Shown piece by piece: positions 1-9,203 of a stretch of DNA of 35,902 nt. A model generated the notes under the pieces. It made no database searches. It was not told where the DNA came from and worked only from the letters and a program-made list of their open reading frames with translations. This DNA is from Okeania sp. SIO3B5 (lineage in GTDB: Bacteria; Cyanobacteriota; Cyanobacteriia; Cyanobacteriales; Microcoleaceae). A program made the position numbers and the translations under genes. The number at the start of each line of letters is the position of its first letter. Positions within the stretch are counted from its first letter, which is position 1. The stretch lies in the NCBI RefSeq assembly GCF_010692555.1, contig NZ_JAAHHG010000055.1, positions 1 to 35,902 of the forward strand, in the 5' to 3' direction.

Positions 1-128
1 GACACGGGGACACGGGGACACGGGGACACGGGGACACGGGGACACGGGGACACGGGGACACGGGGACACGGGGACACGGGGACACGGGGACACGGGGACA
101 CGGGGACACGGGGACACGGGGACACGGA
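1..128. repeat. 8-bp tandem repeat (GACACGGG)n
   Basis: About 16 head-to-tail copies of GACACGGG run from the window edge and decay to GACACGGA at the end. The array probably continues to the left of the window. The unit is 8 bp, so it is not a codon-phased repeat, and no open frame of interest uses it. It is G-rich on this strand and likely to vary in length. Confidence 0.97.
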
Positions 129-149
129 GATTATGGTTTCTGCATTTGT

Positions 150-172
150 AGGGGCGAATACCATTCGCCCTC
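150..172. repeat. Short stem-loop repeat
   Basis: GGGCGAAT and ATTCGCCC pair around an ACC loop. Hairpins of this GGGGCGAAT...ATTCGCCC form are common dispersed repeats in cyanobacterial intergenic DNA (family knowledge). No U-tract follows, so a terminator role is not supported. Confidence 0.6.
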
Positions 173-178
173 CCCATA

Positions 179-240
179 ATATCATGTCCGGATAAGAGCG
201 TGATGAAAAAACTTATCATGAGTGCTTCAACAGAAAATCT
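179..240. repeat. Orphan left end of M1 element
   Basis: The M1 terminal repeat ATATCATGTCCGG is followed by an end-specific segment that is almost identical to the left end at 8773 (both continue GATAAGAGCG and later CTTATCATGAGTGCTTCAAC). C/T-rich short repeats (CTCCTCTGCTCC, CTACTCCC) follow, up to about 310. No matching right end is found before the SDR gene, so the copy is truncated. It lies in the 5' region of that gene. Confidence 0.8.
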
Positions 241-343
241 TTCTATTTTCCTTACTCCTCTGCTCCTCTGCTCCCTTACTCCCCTACTCCCTACTCCCCT
301 ACTCCCTACCATTTTCTACACTTTAAAAAAGGATTAAATTCTA

Positions 344-1096
344 ATGTTTTCTCAAGAATTAAAAGGAAAAGTGGCACTGGTGACAGGAGGTTCATCAGGT
401 ATAGGTAAAGCAAGTGCGTTAGCATTAGCTAGAGCAGGAGCAACTGTTGTTGTCGCTAGTCGGCGAACCGTTGAAGGAGAGCAAACTGCACATGAAATAC
501 ATGAAAGAGGTGGTGATGCCATCTTTATCAAAACTGACGTATCAAAGTCTAGCGATGTAAAAGCATTGGTAGAAAAAACGGTGGATACCTTTGGTAGCCT
601 AGATTATGCTTGTAATAATGCTGGTGTTGTCATGATGGGAACACTTATTGAGACATCAGAAGAGGATTGGAATCAAATCGTTAACGTGAATCTTAAAGGA
701 ACTTGGTTGTGCCTCAAATATGAAATTCAAGCAATGCAAAAACAGAGTAAGGGGGCGATCGTGAATATAGCTTCTGGTGCCAGTATAGTTGGCGGTGCTG
801 GCTATTCTATATACTCAGCTAGTAAAGGAGGGGCGATCGCTTTGAGTAGAGCTGCAGCGCTAGAGTATGCCAAATCTCGCGTCCGCATTAATGCTATCAG
901 TCCTGGCCCTACAAAAACCTTGATCTGGGACAGTCTCCCTTCAGACATATTAACCCAATTTGAAGCACAACTACCTATTGGACGTATAGGTGAACCAGAA
1001 GAAATTGCTGAAGCAGTTGTCTGGCTTTGTTCTGATAAAGCCTCGTTTATTACAGGTCATAATCTAGTAATTGACGGAGGATATACTGCTCAGTAA
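344..1096 (+). CDS. SDR family NAD(P)-dependent oxidoreductase
   Basis: A classical short-chain dehydrogenase/reductase of 250 aa, the usual family length. It should oxidise or reduce an alcohol/carbonyl substrate with a nicotinamide cofactor in the cytoplasm; the substrate cannot be told. Visible motifs are TGGSSGIG at residues 14-21 (cofactor loop), NNAG at 91-94, Asn116, Ser144, and the catalytic pair Tyr157/Lys161 in YSASK. The segment SRR at 39-41 after the second strand suggests NADP(H) preference (inference). The C-terminus has the typical GHNLVIDGG. An AAAGGA box sits about 10 bases before the ATG. The gene stands alone, between an M1 end upstream and an M1/M2 pair downstream. It resembles the FabG/glucose-dehydrogenase branch, but that is not specific. 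Confidence 0.92.
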   Translation: MFSQELKGKVALVTGGSSGIGKASALALARAGATVVVASRRTVEGEQTAHEIHERGGDAIFIKTDVSKSSDVKALVEKTVDTFGSLDYACNNAGVVMMGTLIETSEEDWNQIVNVNLKGTWLCLKYEIQAMQKQSKGAIVNIASGASIVGGAGYSIYSASKGGAIALSRAAALEYAKSRVRINAISPGPTKTLIWDSLPSDILTQFEAQLPIGRIGEPEEIAEAVVWLCSDKASFITGHNLVIDGGYTAQ

Positions 1097-1149
1097 AAGC
1101 ATTATATAAGGATTTCACAAAATCATTGTCAAACACTAGTTGTAGTGTA

Positions 1150-1442
1150 ATATCATGTCCGGATAATCAGTGATAAAAAAACTTTATCTCTTCTAATCTT
1201 TTCTTCCCTTCTGCCTTCTGCCTTCCTTCCTCCAAAGTGTAAATATTCGGTAGTCCTGCATGGTAATGGTAGAAGATATATATTTTTTAATTTCTCCCAC
1301 ACTCCCAATCCCCCAATCTCCCAATCTCCCAATCTCCCCATCTCCCAATCTCTCAATCTCCCCATCTCCCCATCTCCCCATCCCCCCACACTCTCTCTAC
1401 CATTACTATGCACCACCACCAATATTCAACCGGACATGATAT
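1150..1442. mobile_element. M1 MITE-like element, 293 bp
   Basis: The outer 13 bp are perfect inverted repeats (ATATCATGTCCGG / CCGGACATGATAT). The left inner end is of the GATAAT...GTGATAAAAAAAC type and the right inner end of the ATATTCAA type. The core is a C/T-rich array: TTCTGCC units near 1208 and CCCAATCT/CCCCATCT units at about 1303-1383. No transposase is encoded. The frames that cross the array are repeat translations and are not called as genes. Confidence 0.88.
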
Positions 1443-1444
1443 AA

Positions 1445-1750
1445 CCCACATTCCGCACTTCAATTTGTCTCATTAAAAGTAGTATATGAATCTGTAGCTT
1501 GGTAGGTATTTATACTATGCAAATCATCTCAATACTTTTTTCGTTCATCAAATTCCGAGTAAATAATTTACGCATAAATACTTGCTTGATCGTGTACTTG
1601 ATCGCGGCAGCTATGATTTTCTTCTAAAATTCTGTCTCCTGTCTCCCCCTCCTGGGAGGGGCTAGGGGTGGTTTGGGAGGGGGAGGGGTTAGGGGTGGGT
1701 GGTCTCCTGACTCCTTCTTCTATACTACATTTTGTGGTGCGGAATGTGGG
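1445..1750. mobile_element. M2 MITE-like element, 306 bp, with 6-bp target duplication
   Basis: Perfect 14-bp inverted ends: CCCACATTCCGCAC at 1445 and GTGCGGAATGTGGG ending at 1750. The flanks are the direct repeat ATATAA at 1439-1444 and 1751-1756. The target lies at the right tip of the preceding M1 element. The core contains a GTCTCCT-type short-repeat array (about 1630-1715). A second, inverted copy is at 20496-20751. No coding potential was seen. Confidence 0.92.
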
Positions 1751-1790
1751 ATATAAGGTGTGTTGCAACACATTCTACAGTTAGAGTTCC

Positions 1791-1802
1791 TGCGTAAGTC
1801 CT
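1791..1802. repeat. M3 end fragment
   Basis: TGCGTAAGTCCT matches the right terminus of the M3 elements at 33588 and 35056, but no partner end is nearby. It lies just downstream of the stop of the large kinase on the minus strand. It is either a solo relic or chance; at 12 bp it is only suggestive. Confidence 0.4.
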
Positions 1803-1814
1803 GTATATTTACGA

Positions 1815-4800
1815 TCACGAGACTTCTTGAATGACTGATCCCTCAATAGGAATTTCTATAATAAATTCTGTGCCTTGTCCCGGTTGAGAAATACACTTCA
1901 ACTGTCCTCCATGTTGATCAGTAACGATTTGGTAACTAATAAACAACCCCAGTCCAGTTCCTTGGCCAATCGGTTTAGTGGTAAAGAACGGTTCAAATAC
2001 CCGTTGGCAAGCGATGTCGCTCATTCCTATCCCATTATCAGCAATGCGAATTATAGCAATTTGTGCGTCTCGCACCTCAGTAGTAATCAAAATTTCGAGG
2101 TAATTTCCAGTCTCCGAAGTTGTTAAAGCATCGATCGCATTGCTGATAATCTGTAGGAATACTTGATTTAGTTGACTGGCCCAGCAGTTGACTAGGGGTA
2201 ATTTTCCGTAGTTTTTGATTATAGCAATTTCTGGATGGGAGTGATTAGCTTTGAGCCGATGTTGCAAAATCATTAAGGTATTCTCTAATCCTTCGTGGAT
2301 ATCTACCTCCTTCATGTCTGATTCATCAAGGCGAGAGAAGTTCCGCAAACCAAGAATAATTTTACTAATGCGATCGCTCCCTGTTTGCATAGAATCAAAC
2401 AATTTTCCTAAGTCCTCACACAAAAATTCTGGTTCTAACTCTTCTAATTTCTCTTCTATGACTGAATTAGAACTGGAAGAGTTTTGTTTGTAAATATCGA
2501 GCAGCTCAAGTAAGTCGTGGAAATATTGGCGAGCATGAGTGATATTACTAGAGATAAACGTGATGGGATTGTTAATTTCGTGGGCAATTCCTCCGACCAT
2601 TTGTCCCAAAGCAGACATTTTTTCTGTTTGGATCAATTGAGTTTGAGTGTGTTGCAATTTAAGCAGGGTTTGCTGTAAGTCTAGGTTTTTCTCCTGAAGT
2701 GCTTGAGTTCTGTTTTTGACTTGGACTTCCAGATTGGAGTTGTATTCTTCTAGATTCTTATAAAGTCTGGCGTTTTCTATGGAGATTGCAGCTTGGGTCA
2801 TAAGTAGATGGAGGACTTTTATGCGGTCTGGAGTAAATGCTCCTGTAGCGAGGCTGTTTTCTAGAAGAAGGAGAGCAAGAAATTTTCCTTGCTTGATGAT
2901 AGGAGTACACAATAGACTTTTTGGCTGGTTTTCTAGCAGGTATGGATCTCCAGCGAAGGTAGTTTCTGTTTCAAACTGATTGATAAGTATAGTTTGTTGA
3001 GTCTGTTTGACAGTGTTGATAACAGTATGGGGTAAACTTTTAGTTGGATCGTCGAAATGTGTGATGCATGAGTCATAGTTGCCACTCAGGCATTGAATAG
3101 GAATTTCCCAATTACCAGAGTTGTTCAAAACTAAAGTTCCTTTGTTTGCTCCAGCATTTTCCATGAGGATGTGCATCAATTTATCAAGCAACGTATTTAG
3201 TTCGATTTCTTCTGATATAGTTTGGGAAGCTTTGATAATAGTGTAAAAGTCGAGGTTTTTGCTAGTTTTGCTGGTGATTGAAGATATAGTTTTTGTGATG
3301 TCAAGTTTTGTTATTTCTGGTGTTTGGGTGCGAATAATTAACTTGGAGTGGCGTTCTTCTAAATCTTTGATTTTGGCAGTAGCACCCCAATTAATATAGC
3401 AGTAATAGGCTTCCGTCATGTAGGTTTTGGCTACTTTTTCTCTGCCAAGAGACAGATAAAATTCTGCTGCTCGTTCGTTGGCGATCGCTTCTTCATGAAT
3501 GTACTCGTTTTCTGAGGCTCCAGAAATTGCTTTTTCGTAGTAGTTTGCTGCTGTTTCATTTTCACCTAAAACTCTGGCTATTTCTGCTTCTACTAGGTCG
3601 TATTTGTGTTGGAAATTCATGGGGGCGTGCTGTGCCCATGTTTTCATTTGTTTTTGGTTAGCTCTAACTTTTTTGAGGTATTGTTGCTCTATTAATAATT
3701 TTTGACTGTTGTCGCTACCCGCCAACCAACTTAAAGAACTATAAAAGTTATAGACTGCCAACATAACTTGCCCCTGTAGATTTGTCAAATGCTCTTCTAG
3801 TAAATCCAAAGTTTTTGCCCCATTTATGCGGTCGCCAAACAAGTAACACAAAAATAACTTTGACAAATATAAATAAGCTATTCCTGTATAGTTTTTCACT
3901 CCCACCATAACTGATAAAATTTCAGATTCATTCAGAAACTTCCCATTTAAGATGCAAGGTGTTTCAGAAATTTTCACAATATTTGCTACTGTTTGAGCCC
4001 AGATTTTTATTAGATCTTCATTAAAACTCTGTTTGTAGTCTCTCACAAACTTGAGATATTTAGACTGTTCTTGCGCTACCCAATCTAAAGGCTTACCTAC
4101 GGAAAATATGTTAATTGAGTAATGTAAAGCTGAATAACCAGCATATTCTATGTCTCCTGACTCTATCCCTGATTTTATCCCTTCTATAAATGGTTCTAAC
4201 GTAGATGTTATATGTTCTTTCCATTCTCTGACAAAACTGTTAAAAAGTAGATAAATTTTAGATTTGATTTCTTGGGCATTAAATTTTTCCAATAGTTTTA
4301 AAGCCAGTTTCCCAAATAGATGTCCTGTAGGAATATCTCCAAATATCGTACACAATAACATTCCATACATACAATATCCATAAGCAGATAAAGCAGAATT
4401 TCCATGTTTAATTGACAAAACCACAATTTTAAATACAACCAGTGGATACAAACTAGGATTAGCTGCAAAAGCTGCTGGTACAATACTCACCAAAATTCTC
4501 ATGGCTGCCAGTTTTGCTGGATCTGTCATTATTGCATAGTCTGCCAACTCTTCAATAGTCTTATTCCCGATTATGAATTTCGTCTTCACAAAGCTCCCTG
4601 TTACATCCAATTGACTTATCTTTTGAGGAAAACAAATATCAAGTTTTTTCAACGCTGATAATGCAATATCTATAGCTAACTGTGGTTGATTCTGAGATAA
4701 ATAATATGGAATTTGTAACTCATCAATCTTCACTCGTTCCATATTACTTTGAATCTTAGACAAAAGTAGTTCCGACAATTGTTGTGCCGATTCAAAGTTC

Positions 4801-7274
4801 ACATTCAAATATTCAACTTCCAGTGTCTCAAAATAAATATCCCGCGTCAATTTATAATGACTCTCCCAACTATCTTTTGGTAACAACTCTAACCCTACAT
4901 TTAAATATTTACCTGCAGCCTTATAAGCCGTAGATCTTTTGGCTTTTTTCCCTGCCCATAAATTTAATTTTAGCAACCCTTCTTTTAACTCTTTTTCTGT
5001 GATTAAATCACGCCCTATATTCAACTGATTTACAAGATCAAATATGTTCTCTTCTATTTGTTCAGATGGTATACTTTTCCACAACAACTTACCGATTTGT
5101 AGATGAATTTTTTTTCTATTTTCTTCAGGAATAAGTGAATATGCTGCTTGCTGCACTCTGTCATGCAAAAAACGATAACTTACCCTAGATTCATCAAATA
5201 ATAATTCTTCGGCATTGTCAGTTTCTGAAAATAATAAGGGAATTTTATAATCCTGAGTCAGTGGTAATATTAAACCGTTTTGTAAAGCACTCCATAAATC
5301 TTTTGCTGTCTGAGTTGCAGATTTTTCATTAACAACCGCCAACACATCTAAACTAAATTTATTACCAATACAAGCTGCTAGTTTTAAAACTTTTTGGGTA
5401 GTTGTTGATAGTTTTTCAATATTCCTAGCAACTAATTCTACTACTCCTAAATCTGCTATTCCAAAACTTTGAATTTCTTCAATATTCCACATCCAAAATC
5501 CAACTGTAAAATCGAATGTTAATAATTTGTCTGTATACAATGTTTTGAGGAGTTGAGTTAAGAAAAAAGGATTACCTTGGGTTTTACTGTATAGTAAGTC
5601 TGATAATTGAGTAACCCGCTCATTAGTTGTAGTAGCTTCTTCTGATAATGTTTCTGCTACTAATTGTCTGATGTAATTTATTTTTAGAGGTTCTAATATA
5701 ATTTGATTAACTGTTGTGCTGGTTTTTTGGATTTTTTCTATAGTTTGGATGGTTGGATGTACTGGGTTAACTTCGTTGTCTCGATAAGCTCCAATAAATA
5801 ATAAGTGTTGGGTTTCACTGTCCGTCATTAATTGTTCGATCAGATTTAATGATGCTAGATCTGCCCACTGTAAGTCATCGAGAAATAAAACTAATGGATG
5901 TTCTGGTTTAGCAAATACACGGACAAATTTTCCGAATAGTTGATTGAAACGGTTTTGTGATTCAGTTGCTCCTAACTGGGTTACTTTTCTTTGTTTACCG
6001 ATGATTAATTCTAATTCTGGGATGACATCAATGATGATTTGACTATTTTCCCCTAATGCAGTTAATAGTTTCTTCTTCCATTCAGTAACTTTCAGTGTGG
6101 TTTCTGTAAGTAGCTGACGAATTAACTGTTGAAAGGCTTGACTGATAGCAGCATAAGGAATATTCCGTTTAAATTGATCAAATTTGCCACTAATGAAATA
6201 GCCTCTGGCTTTAACTATAGGTTTATGTACTTCATTAACAACTTTGGTTTTACCGATCCCGGAGTAACCTGTAACTAGAATAATTTCTTTATTGCATTGA
6301 CTGATGCTATTTTCATTGTTCTTGCTGACACGTTCAAAAGCTTCTAAGAGGAGTTTGACCTCTGTTTTTCTACCATATAGCTTTTGGGGTATGCTAAATT
6401 GACCTTTTTTGTCCTTTTTCCCTGGAGTAAAAGCTTGAATTCTGTTAATGGTTTCTAGTTTACTCAAGCAATATTCAAAGTCTGCTTTTAATCCTAGAGC
6501 GCTTTGATAGCGGTCTTCAGCATTTTTTGATAGCAGTTTCATCACTATTAAGGATATAGCAATGGGAATTTCTGGGTTAATTTGGTGTGGAGAGATAGGG
6601 GTTTTAGCTATGTGGGAATGGATGACTTCCATTGGATCATTGCTATAGAAGGGAAGCTGTTTAGTAAGCATTTGATAGAAGGTGACACCCAAGGAGTAGA
6701 AGTCACTACGATAGTCTATGTTACGGTTCATGCGTCCAGTTTGTTCTGGAGACATATATGCTAGAGTGCCTTCTATATAATTTGGATTGATGATGGTCTG
6801 AGTTTCTGTTTCTAGACGGGTAGCGATACTAAAGTCGATGATTTTTGTTTTTTGTATAGTGGAATTGATTAGGATGTTATGGGGTTTAATATCTTTATGG
6901 ATTATTTGTTGTTGATGTATTTTATCTAGGGTGTCACTAAGTTGGATGGCTATGCCGAGAAATTGGGAAATTGCAATCGATGATTCTGTTATATATTGTT
7001 TGAGAGATAGGGAATTGAAGTATTCGAGGATGAGGATGAGGCGATATTCCTGGTGGATCAGGTCTATAGATTTGACAATTCCTTCAAAGTTAAGGTTTTT
7101 GAGGATATTGTATTCATGTCTAACACTCGCAATTTCTTCTGGGGCAGGGTATTCAGAAATTTGCGTCTTGAGGACAACTAGAGTATAATCTGACTGGCGT
7201 AACGCCCTATATATTATACTGTTGATGCCTTGGTATAAAGTTTGTAAATTTGAATAGCCAGGGAGAGTTAACAT
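1815..7274 (-). CDS. Hybrid Ser/Thr kinase - AAA ATPase - GAF - histidine kinase
   Basis: A very large cytoplasmic signalling protein of the cyanobacterial 'multi-sensor signal transduction multi-kinase' type, 1819 aa from the ATG. An upstream TTG would add 10 residues; the ATG followed by LTLPGY fits the family start better. Domains in order: protein kinase at about 5-275 (HKDIKPHN at 126-133, DFS at 147-149, SPEQ near 175); AAA/STAND ATPase with P-loop GYSGIGKT at 336-343 and a Walker-B-like LVLFLDDLQWAD; a long helical TPR-like middle at about 700-1330; GAF at about 1370-1530; a coiled segment; HisKA with its histidine in GIAHEINNP (His about 1565); and HATPase_c with ADNGIGM and GTGLGLFI. 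Both kinase ends look intact. The signal sensed, the phosphorylation target and any partner response regulator are unknown, and none is encoded nearby. It is transcribed alone. Nearly 1.9 kb of repeat-filled DNA lies upstream. Confidence 0.95.
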   Translation of the reverse strand: MLTLPGYSNLQTLYQGINSIIYRALRQSDYTLVVLKTQISEYPAPEEIASVRHEYNILKNLNFEGIVKSIDLIHQEYRLILILEYFNSLSLKQYITESSIAISQFLGIAIQLSDTLDKIHQQQIIHKDIKPHNILINSTIQKTKIIDFSIATRLETETQTIINPNYIEGTLAYMSPEQTGRMNRNIDYRSDFYSLGVTFYQMLTKQLPFYSNDPMEVIHSHIAKTPISPHQINPEIPIAISLIVMKLLSKNAEDRYQSALGLKADFEYCLSKLETINRIQAFTPGKKDKKGQFSIPQKLYGRKTEVKLLLEAFERVSKNNENSISQCNKEIILVTGYSGIGKTKVVNEVHKPIVKARGYFISGKFDQFKRNIPYAAISQAFQQLIRQLLTETTLKVTEWKKKLLTALGENSQIIIDVIPELELIIGKQRKVTQLGATESQNRFNQLFGKFVRVFAKPEHPLVLFLDDLQWADLASLNLIEQLMTDSETQHLLFIGAYRDNEVNPVHPTIQTIEKIQKTSTTVNQIILEPLKINYIRQLVAETLSEEATTTNERVTQLSDLLYSKTQGNPFFLTQLLKTLYTDKLLTFDFTVGFWMWNIEEIQSFGIADLGVVELVARNIEKLSTTTQKVLKLAACIGNKFSLDVLAVVNEKSATQTAKDLWSALQNGLILPLTQDYKIPLLFSETDNAEELLFDESRVSYRFLHDRVQQAAYSLIPEENRKKIHLQIGKLLWKSIPSEQIEENIFDLVNQLNIGRDLITEKELKEGLLKLNLWAGKKAKRSTAYKAAGKYLNVGLELLPKDSWESHYKLTRDIYFETLEVEYLNVNFESAQQLSELLLSKIQSNMERVKIDELQIPYYLSQNQPQLAIDIALSALKKLDICFPQKISQLDVTGSFVKTKFIIGNKTIEELADYAIMTDPAKLAAMRILVSIVPAAFAANPSLYPLVVFKIVVLSIKHGNSALSAYGYCMYGMLLCTIFGDIPTGHLFGKLALKLLEKFNAQEIKSKIYLLFNSFVREWKEHITSTLEPFIEGIKSGIESGDIEYAGYSALHYSINIFSVGKPLDWVAQEQSKYLKFVRDYKQSFNEDLIKIWAQTVANIVKISETPCILNGKFLNESEILSVMVGVKNYTGIAYLYLSKLFLCYLFGDRINGAKTLDLLEEHLTNLQGQVMLAVYNFYSSLSWLAGSDNSQKLLIEQQYLKKVRANQKQMKTWAQHAPMNFQHKYDLVEAEIARVLGENETAANYYEKAISGASENEYIHEEAIANERAAEFYLSLGREKVAKTYMTEAYYCYINWGATAKIKDLEERHSKLIIRTQTPEITKLDITKTISSITSKTSKNLDFYTIIKASQTISEEIELNTLLDKLMHILMENAGANKGTLVLNNSGNWEIPIQCLSGNYDSCITHFDDPTKSLPHTVINTVKQTQQTILINQFETETTFAGDPYLLENQPKSLLCTPIIKQGKFLALLLLENSLATGAFTPDRIKVLHLLMTQAAISIENARLYKNLEEYNSNLEVQVKNRTQALQEKNLDLQQTLLKLQHTQTQLIQTEKMSALGQMVGGIAHEINNPITFISSNITHARQYFHDLLELLDIYKQNSSSSNSVIEEKLEELEPEFLCEDLGKLFDSMQTGSDRISKIILGLRNFSRLDESDMKEVDIHEGLENTLMILQHRLKANHSHPEIAIIKNYGKLPLVNCWASQLNQVFLQIISNAIDALTTSETGNYLEILITTEVRDAQIAIIRIADNGIGMSDIACQRVFEPFFTTKPIGQGTGLGLFISYQIVTDQHGGQLKCISQPGQGTEFIIEIPIEGSVIQEVS

Positions 7275-7932
7275 GGTTTTTATTTTTTGAAGATTATTCA
7301 GCAAGAGTATTAAAAAGTAGGGAAAAAAAATAAAGAGTGAATGATGCCTAGTGCCACTATGCGGAAGTTAAAATCATGCATCGAGTGTGTAATTCTGAGG
7401 TTTCCTACGGCGCTTTTAAAGTACAGAAATGGTTCCGCACACATCGCCTCCAGAATGTAAGATGCACATCTGACAGTTAAAAGTCAAAAGCATTGATTTG
7501 TAATTGTTTTAGGATTTTGTAACTGGTCAGTTATTTCCGCCATCCTGCACTGGTATCTAAAAAGTACAAACATAAACTATTTTTAATTTTATTTCATTAA
7601 CTTGTTAATCGTCAAGAAAAAAACTCGGATGGAGAAAATTTAGAAAGAAGAAGTCAATAATTAAAGATGCGGAAAATTTTGATTCTTTTACACCATAAAT
7701 ACAATTTTATGCCTCAGTATTTATATCGTTTTATATGAAATATTAATACTTTAAAAAAACATACGTAAAAATTCCCTTCTCTGAGTGAGGTACAAAATTC
7801 ATTTGTTTTAGGGAGTAACTCACAAGAGTAGGTTTTTTACTTTTTGGTTGTGACTAGATTTGGAGGATAAGGTAAACAAGGGAGAAAAGAGTGTAGATGT
7901 TATGTGTTTGAATATTCCTTAGTTGGAAGAAA
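7275..7932. other. Intergenic, no gene seen
   Basis: AT-rich DNA upstream of the minus-strand kinase. There is no long frame, no RNA gene and no convincing inverted-end element. It must hold the kinase promoter, but no box could be assigned with confidence. Confidence 0.5.
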
Positions 7933-7936
7933 TATT

Positions 7937-8056
7937 AGACATTTCCAATAATAAAAAATAAAATTAATTATCGCAGTGTTATTTATCAATTATTTCCCCC
8001 CTACGGCCTAGGGACGTTGTATGTAACGTCCCTACTCTCTATTTTCTGGAAATGTC
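7937..8056. mobile_element. M6 MITE-like element, 120 bp, 4-bp target duplication
   Basis: The ends are AGACATTTCCA and TGGAAATGTC, flanked by TATT at 7933-7936 and 8057-8060. The interior (about 40 bases after the left end) aligns with the copy at 16750-16850. Where that copy has a CCCTATT array, this one has a palindrome GGGACGTT...AACGTCCC near 8012-8033. Confidence 0.8.
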
Positions 8057-8180
8057 TATTGAAAATAAAAAAGACAAATCATAGATATAGCTTTCTAAAA
8101 TAAATTGGAAAAGCTCTTTCTTTTGTAGAATTCTTTTTTTATGCCTGAGGTGTTGGTGAAGCGCGTGTATAATATTAATC

Positions 8181-8306
8181 ATAATTCCAGAAAAGAGGGA
8201 GTAGGGAGTAGGGAATCCACCCCTCGCCCCTCCCCCGACCGTGGAGGGGAAGAATTGATAATTTCTTTGGGATAATTGATTTTATTTTTTATTATTGGAG
8301 ATGTCT
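8181..8306. mobile_element. M6-related element, inverted, one end degraded
   Basis: The segment up to TGGAGATGTC at 8306 is the reverse complement of the left part of the M6 copies (AATAAAAAATAAAATCAATTATC on the other strand, here shortened by changes). The opposite end keeps only TTCCAGAAAAG near 8187. GGGAGTA short repeats and a CCCCTCGCCCC tract fill the core. The target duplication cannot be read. Confidence 0.55.
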
Positions 8307-8309
8307 ACT

Positions 8310-8334
8310 AATTATCCGGACATAATATTATTAT
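8310..8334. repeat. Orphan M1 right end
   Basis: CTAATTATCCGGACATAATATT is a slightly mutated M1 terminus (CATAATAT instead of CATGATAT). No left end pairs with it; it lies between an M6 relic and a complete M1 copy. Confidence 0.6.
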
Positions 8335-8347
8335 CTTTTCTCTGATG

Positions 8348-8454
8348 ATATCATGTCCGGTAGTATCGGAGCGTGTATAAAATAAGGCAGCAATGGGAAA
8401 AAATTTTCTGCTTTCCTTCTACCAAAATCTAATTATTCAACCGGACATGATATG
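8348..8454. mobile_element. M1 MITE-like element, 107 bp (type C left end)
   Basis: Perfect 13-bp M1 inverted ends. The left inner end is of a distinct type (TAGTATCGGAGCGTGTATAAAATAAGG). It recurs, inverted, at the right end of the copy at 35772-35899. The right inner end is the common TTATTCAA type. This is the shortest complete M1 copy here and has no heptamer array. Confidence 0.85.
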
Positions 8455-8584
8455 AGTTTCAATCCTGACTGTCTACATGATGTTAATGCTATTGCTTATA
8501 TCAAGTCTCATAATTAGCCATAATAAATTAGCTATCTTTAGTCATCTTTAAGATGACTTCTGCTTTGAGCCAAGAAATTTATTT

Positions 8585-8738
8585 ATATCATGTCCGGATA
8601 ATAGCGTGATAAAAAAACCTTTTCCCTTCTAACCTTTTCTTTCCTTCTGCCTCCTGCCTCCAGCTCCCGCTGCCTTACCTCCTCCAAAGTGTAAGTATTC
8701 AACCGGACATGATATAAGTATTCAACCAGGCATGATAT
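8585..8738. mobile_element. M1 MITE-like element with duplicated right terminus
   Basis: A complete element runs from 8585 to 8715, with ATAGCGTGATAAAAAAAC at the left and AAGTATTCAA at the right, around a TTCTGCCTCC-type array. It is followed directly by a second, mutated copy of the right 22-23 bases (AAGTATTCAACCAGGCATGATAT, ending 8738). The tandem duplication of one terminus is unusual among the copies. Confidence 0.82.
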
Positions 8739-8772
8739 TAAATCCCCATCAACCCAATTCTCAGTCCTACTG

Positions 8773-9055
8773 ATATCATGTCCGGATAAGAGCGATCTGG
8801 AAAAAAACTTATCATGAGTGCTTCAACAATAAATCTTTCCCTACTCCCCTACTCCCCTACTCCCCCACTCCCCCACTCCCCTACTATCTTAATTATAAGT
8901 ATTCAACCGGCAGGGCAAACGCATCTTATTTTGAAGTTCTGACAGGGCAAGGATGTCAGGCTTATAAGTATTGATACTCATTACCTCTCTAAAGCTTAAC
9001 AGTAGAAACTTCCAGAATTTAGATGCGTTTTCCCTGATTCAACCGGACATGATAT
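8773..9055. mobile_element. M1 MITE-like element, interrupted by M7
   Basis: Left end ATATCATGTCCGGATAAGAGCG, core of (CTACTCCC)-type repeats at about 8838-8885, right end ATTCAACCGGACATGATAT. The right terminus is split by a 126-bp M7 insertion at 8911-9036 that duplicated ATTCAACCGG. Without the insertion the element is about 147 bp. Confidence 0.88.
8911..9036. mobile_element. M7 MITE-like element, 126 bp, 10-bp target duplication
   Basis: The inverted ends CAGGGCAAACGCATCT and AGATGCGTTTTCCCTG match at 15 of 16 positions. The 10-bp direct repeat ATTCAACCGG lies at 8901-8910 and 9037-9046, inside the right end of an M1 element. No coding frame. Long duplications of 10-12 bp are known from IS4/IS231-like transposases (family knowledge); assignment to that group is inference. 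Only one copy is in the window. Confidence 0.9.
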
Positions 9056-9203
9056 GACTACTTCTTCAAGGCTAATTGACTGGGCACGATCTAATCCAAG
9101 AGTTATCATTTTTGAAGTCTCCCTTTATCTGATAGAAAAACGAGAGTAAGATTAATTTCAATGCCTATGAATGCACAGATTATTTCAATCTGTCTAAATT
9201 AAT

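Noticed and set aside
1153-1422. 89-codon minus-strand frame with repeated GRLGDWE
   Set aside because: It is read entirely from the C/T-rich array inside an M1 element.
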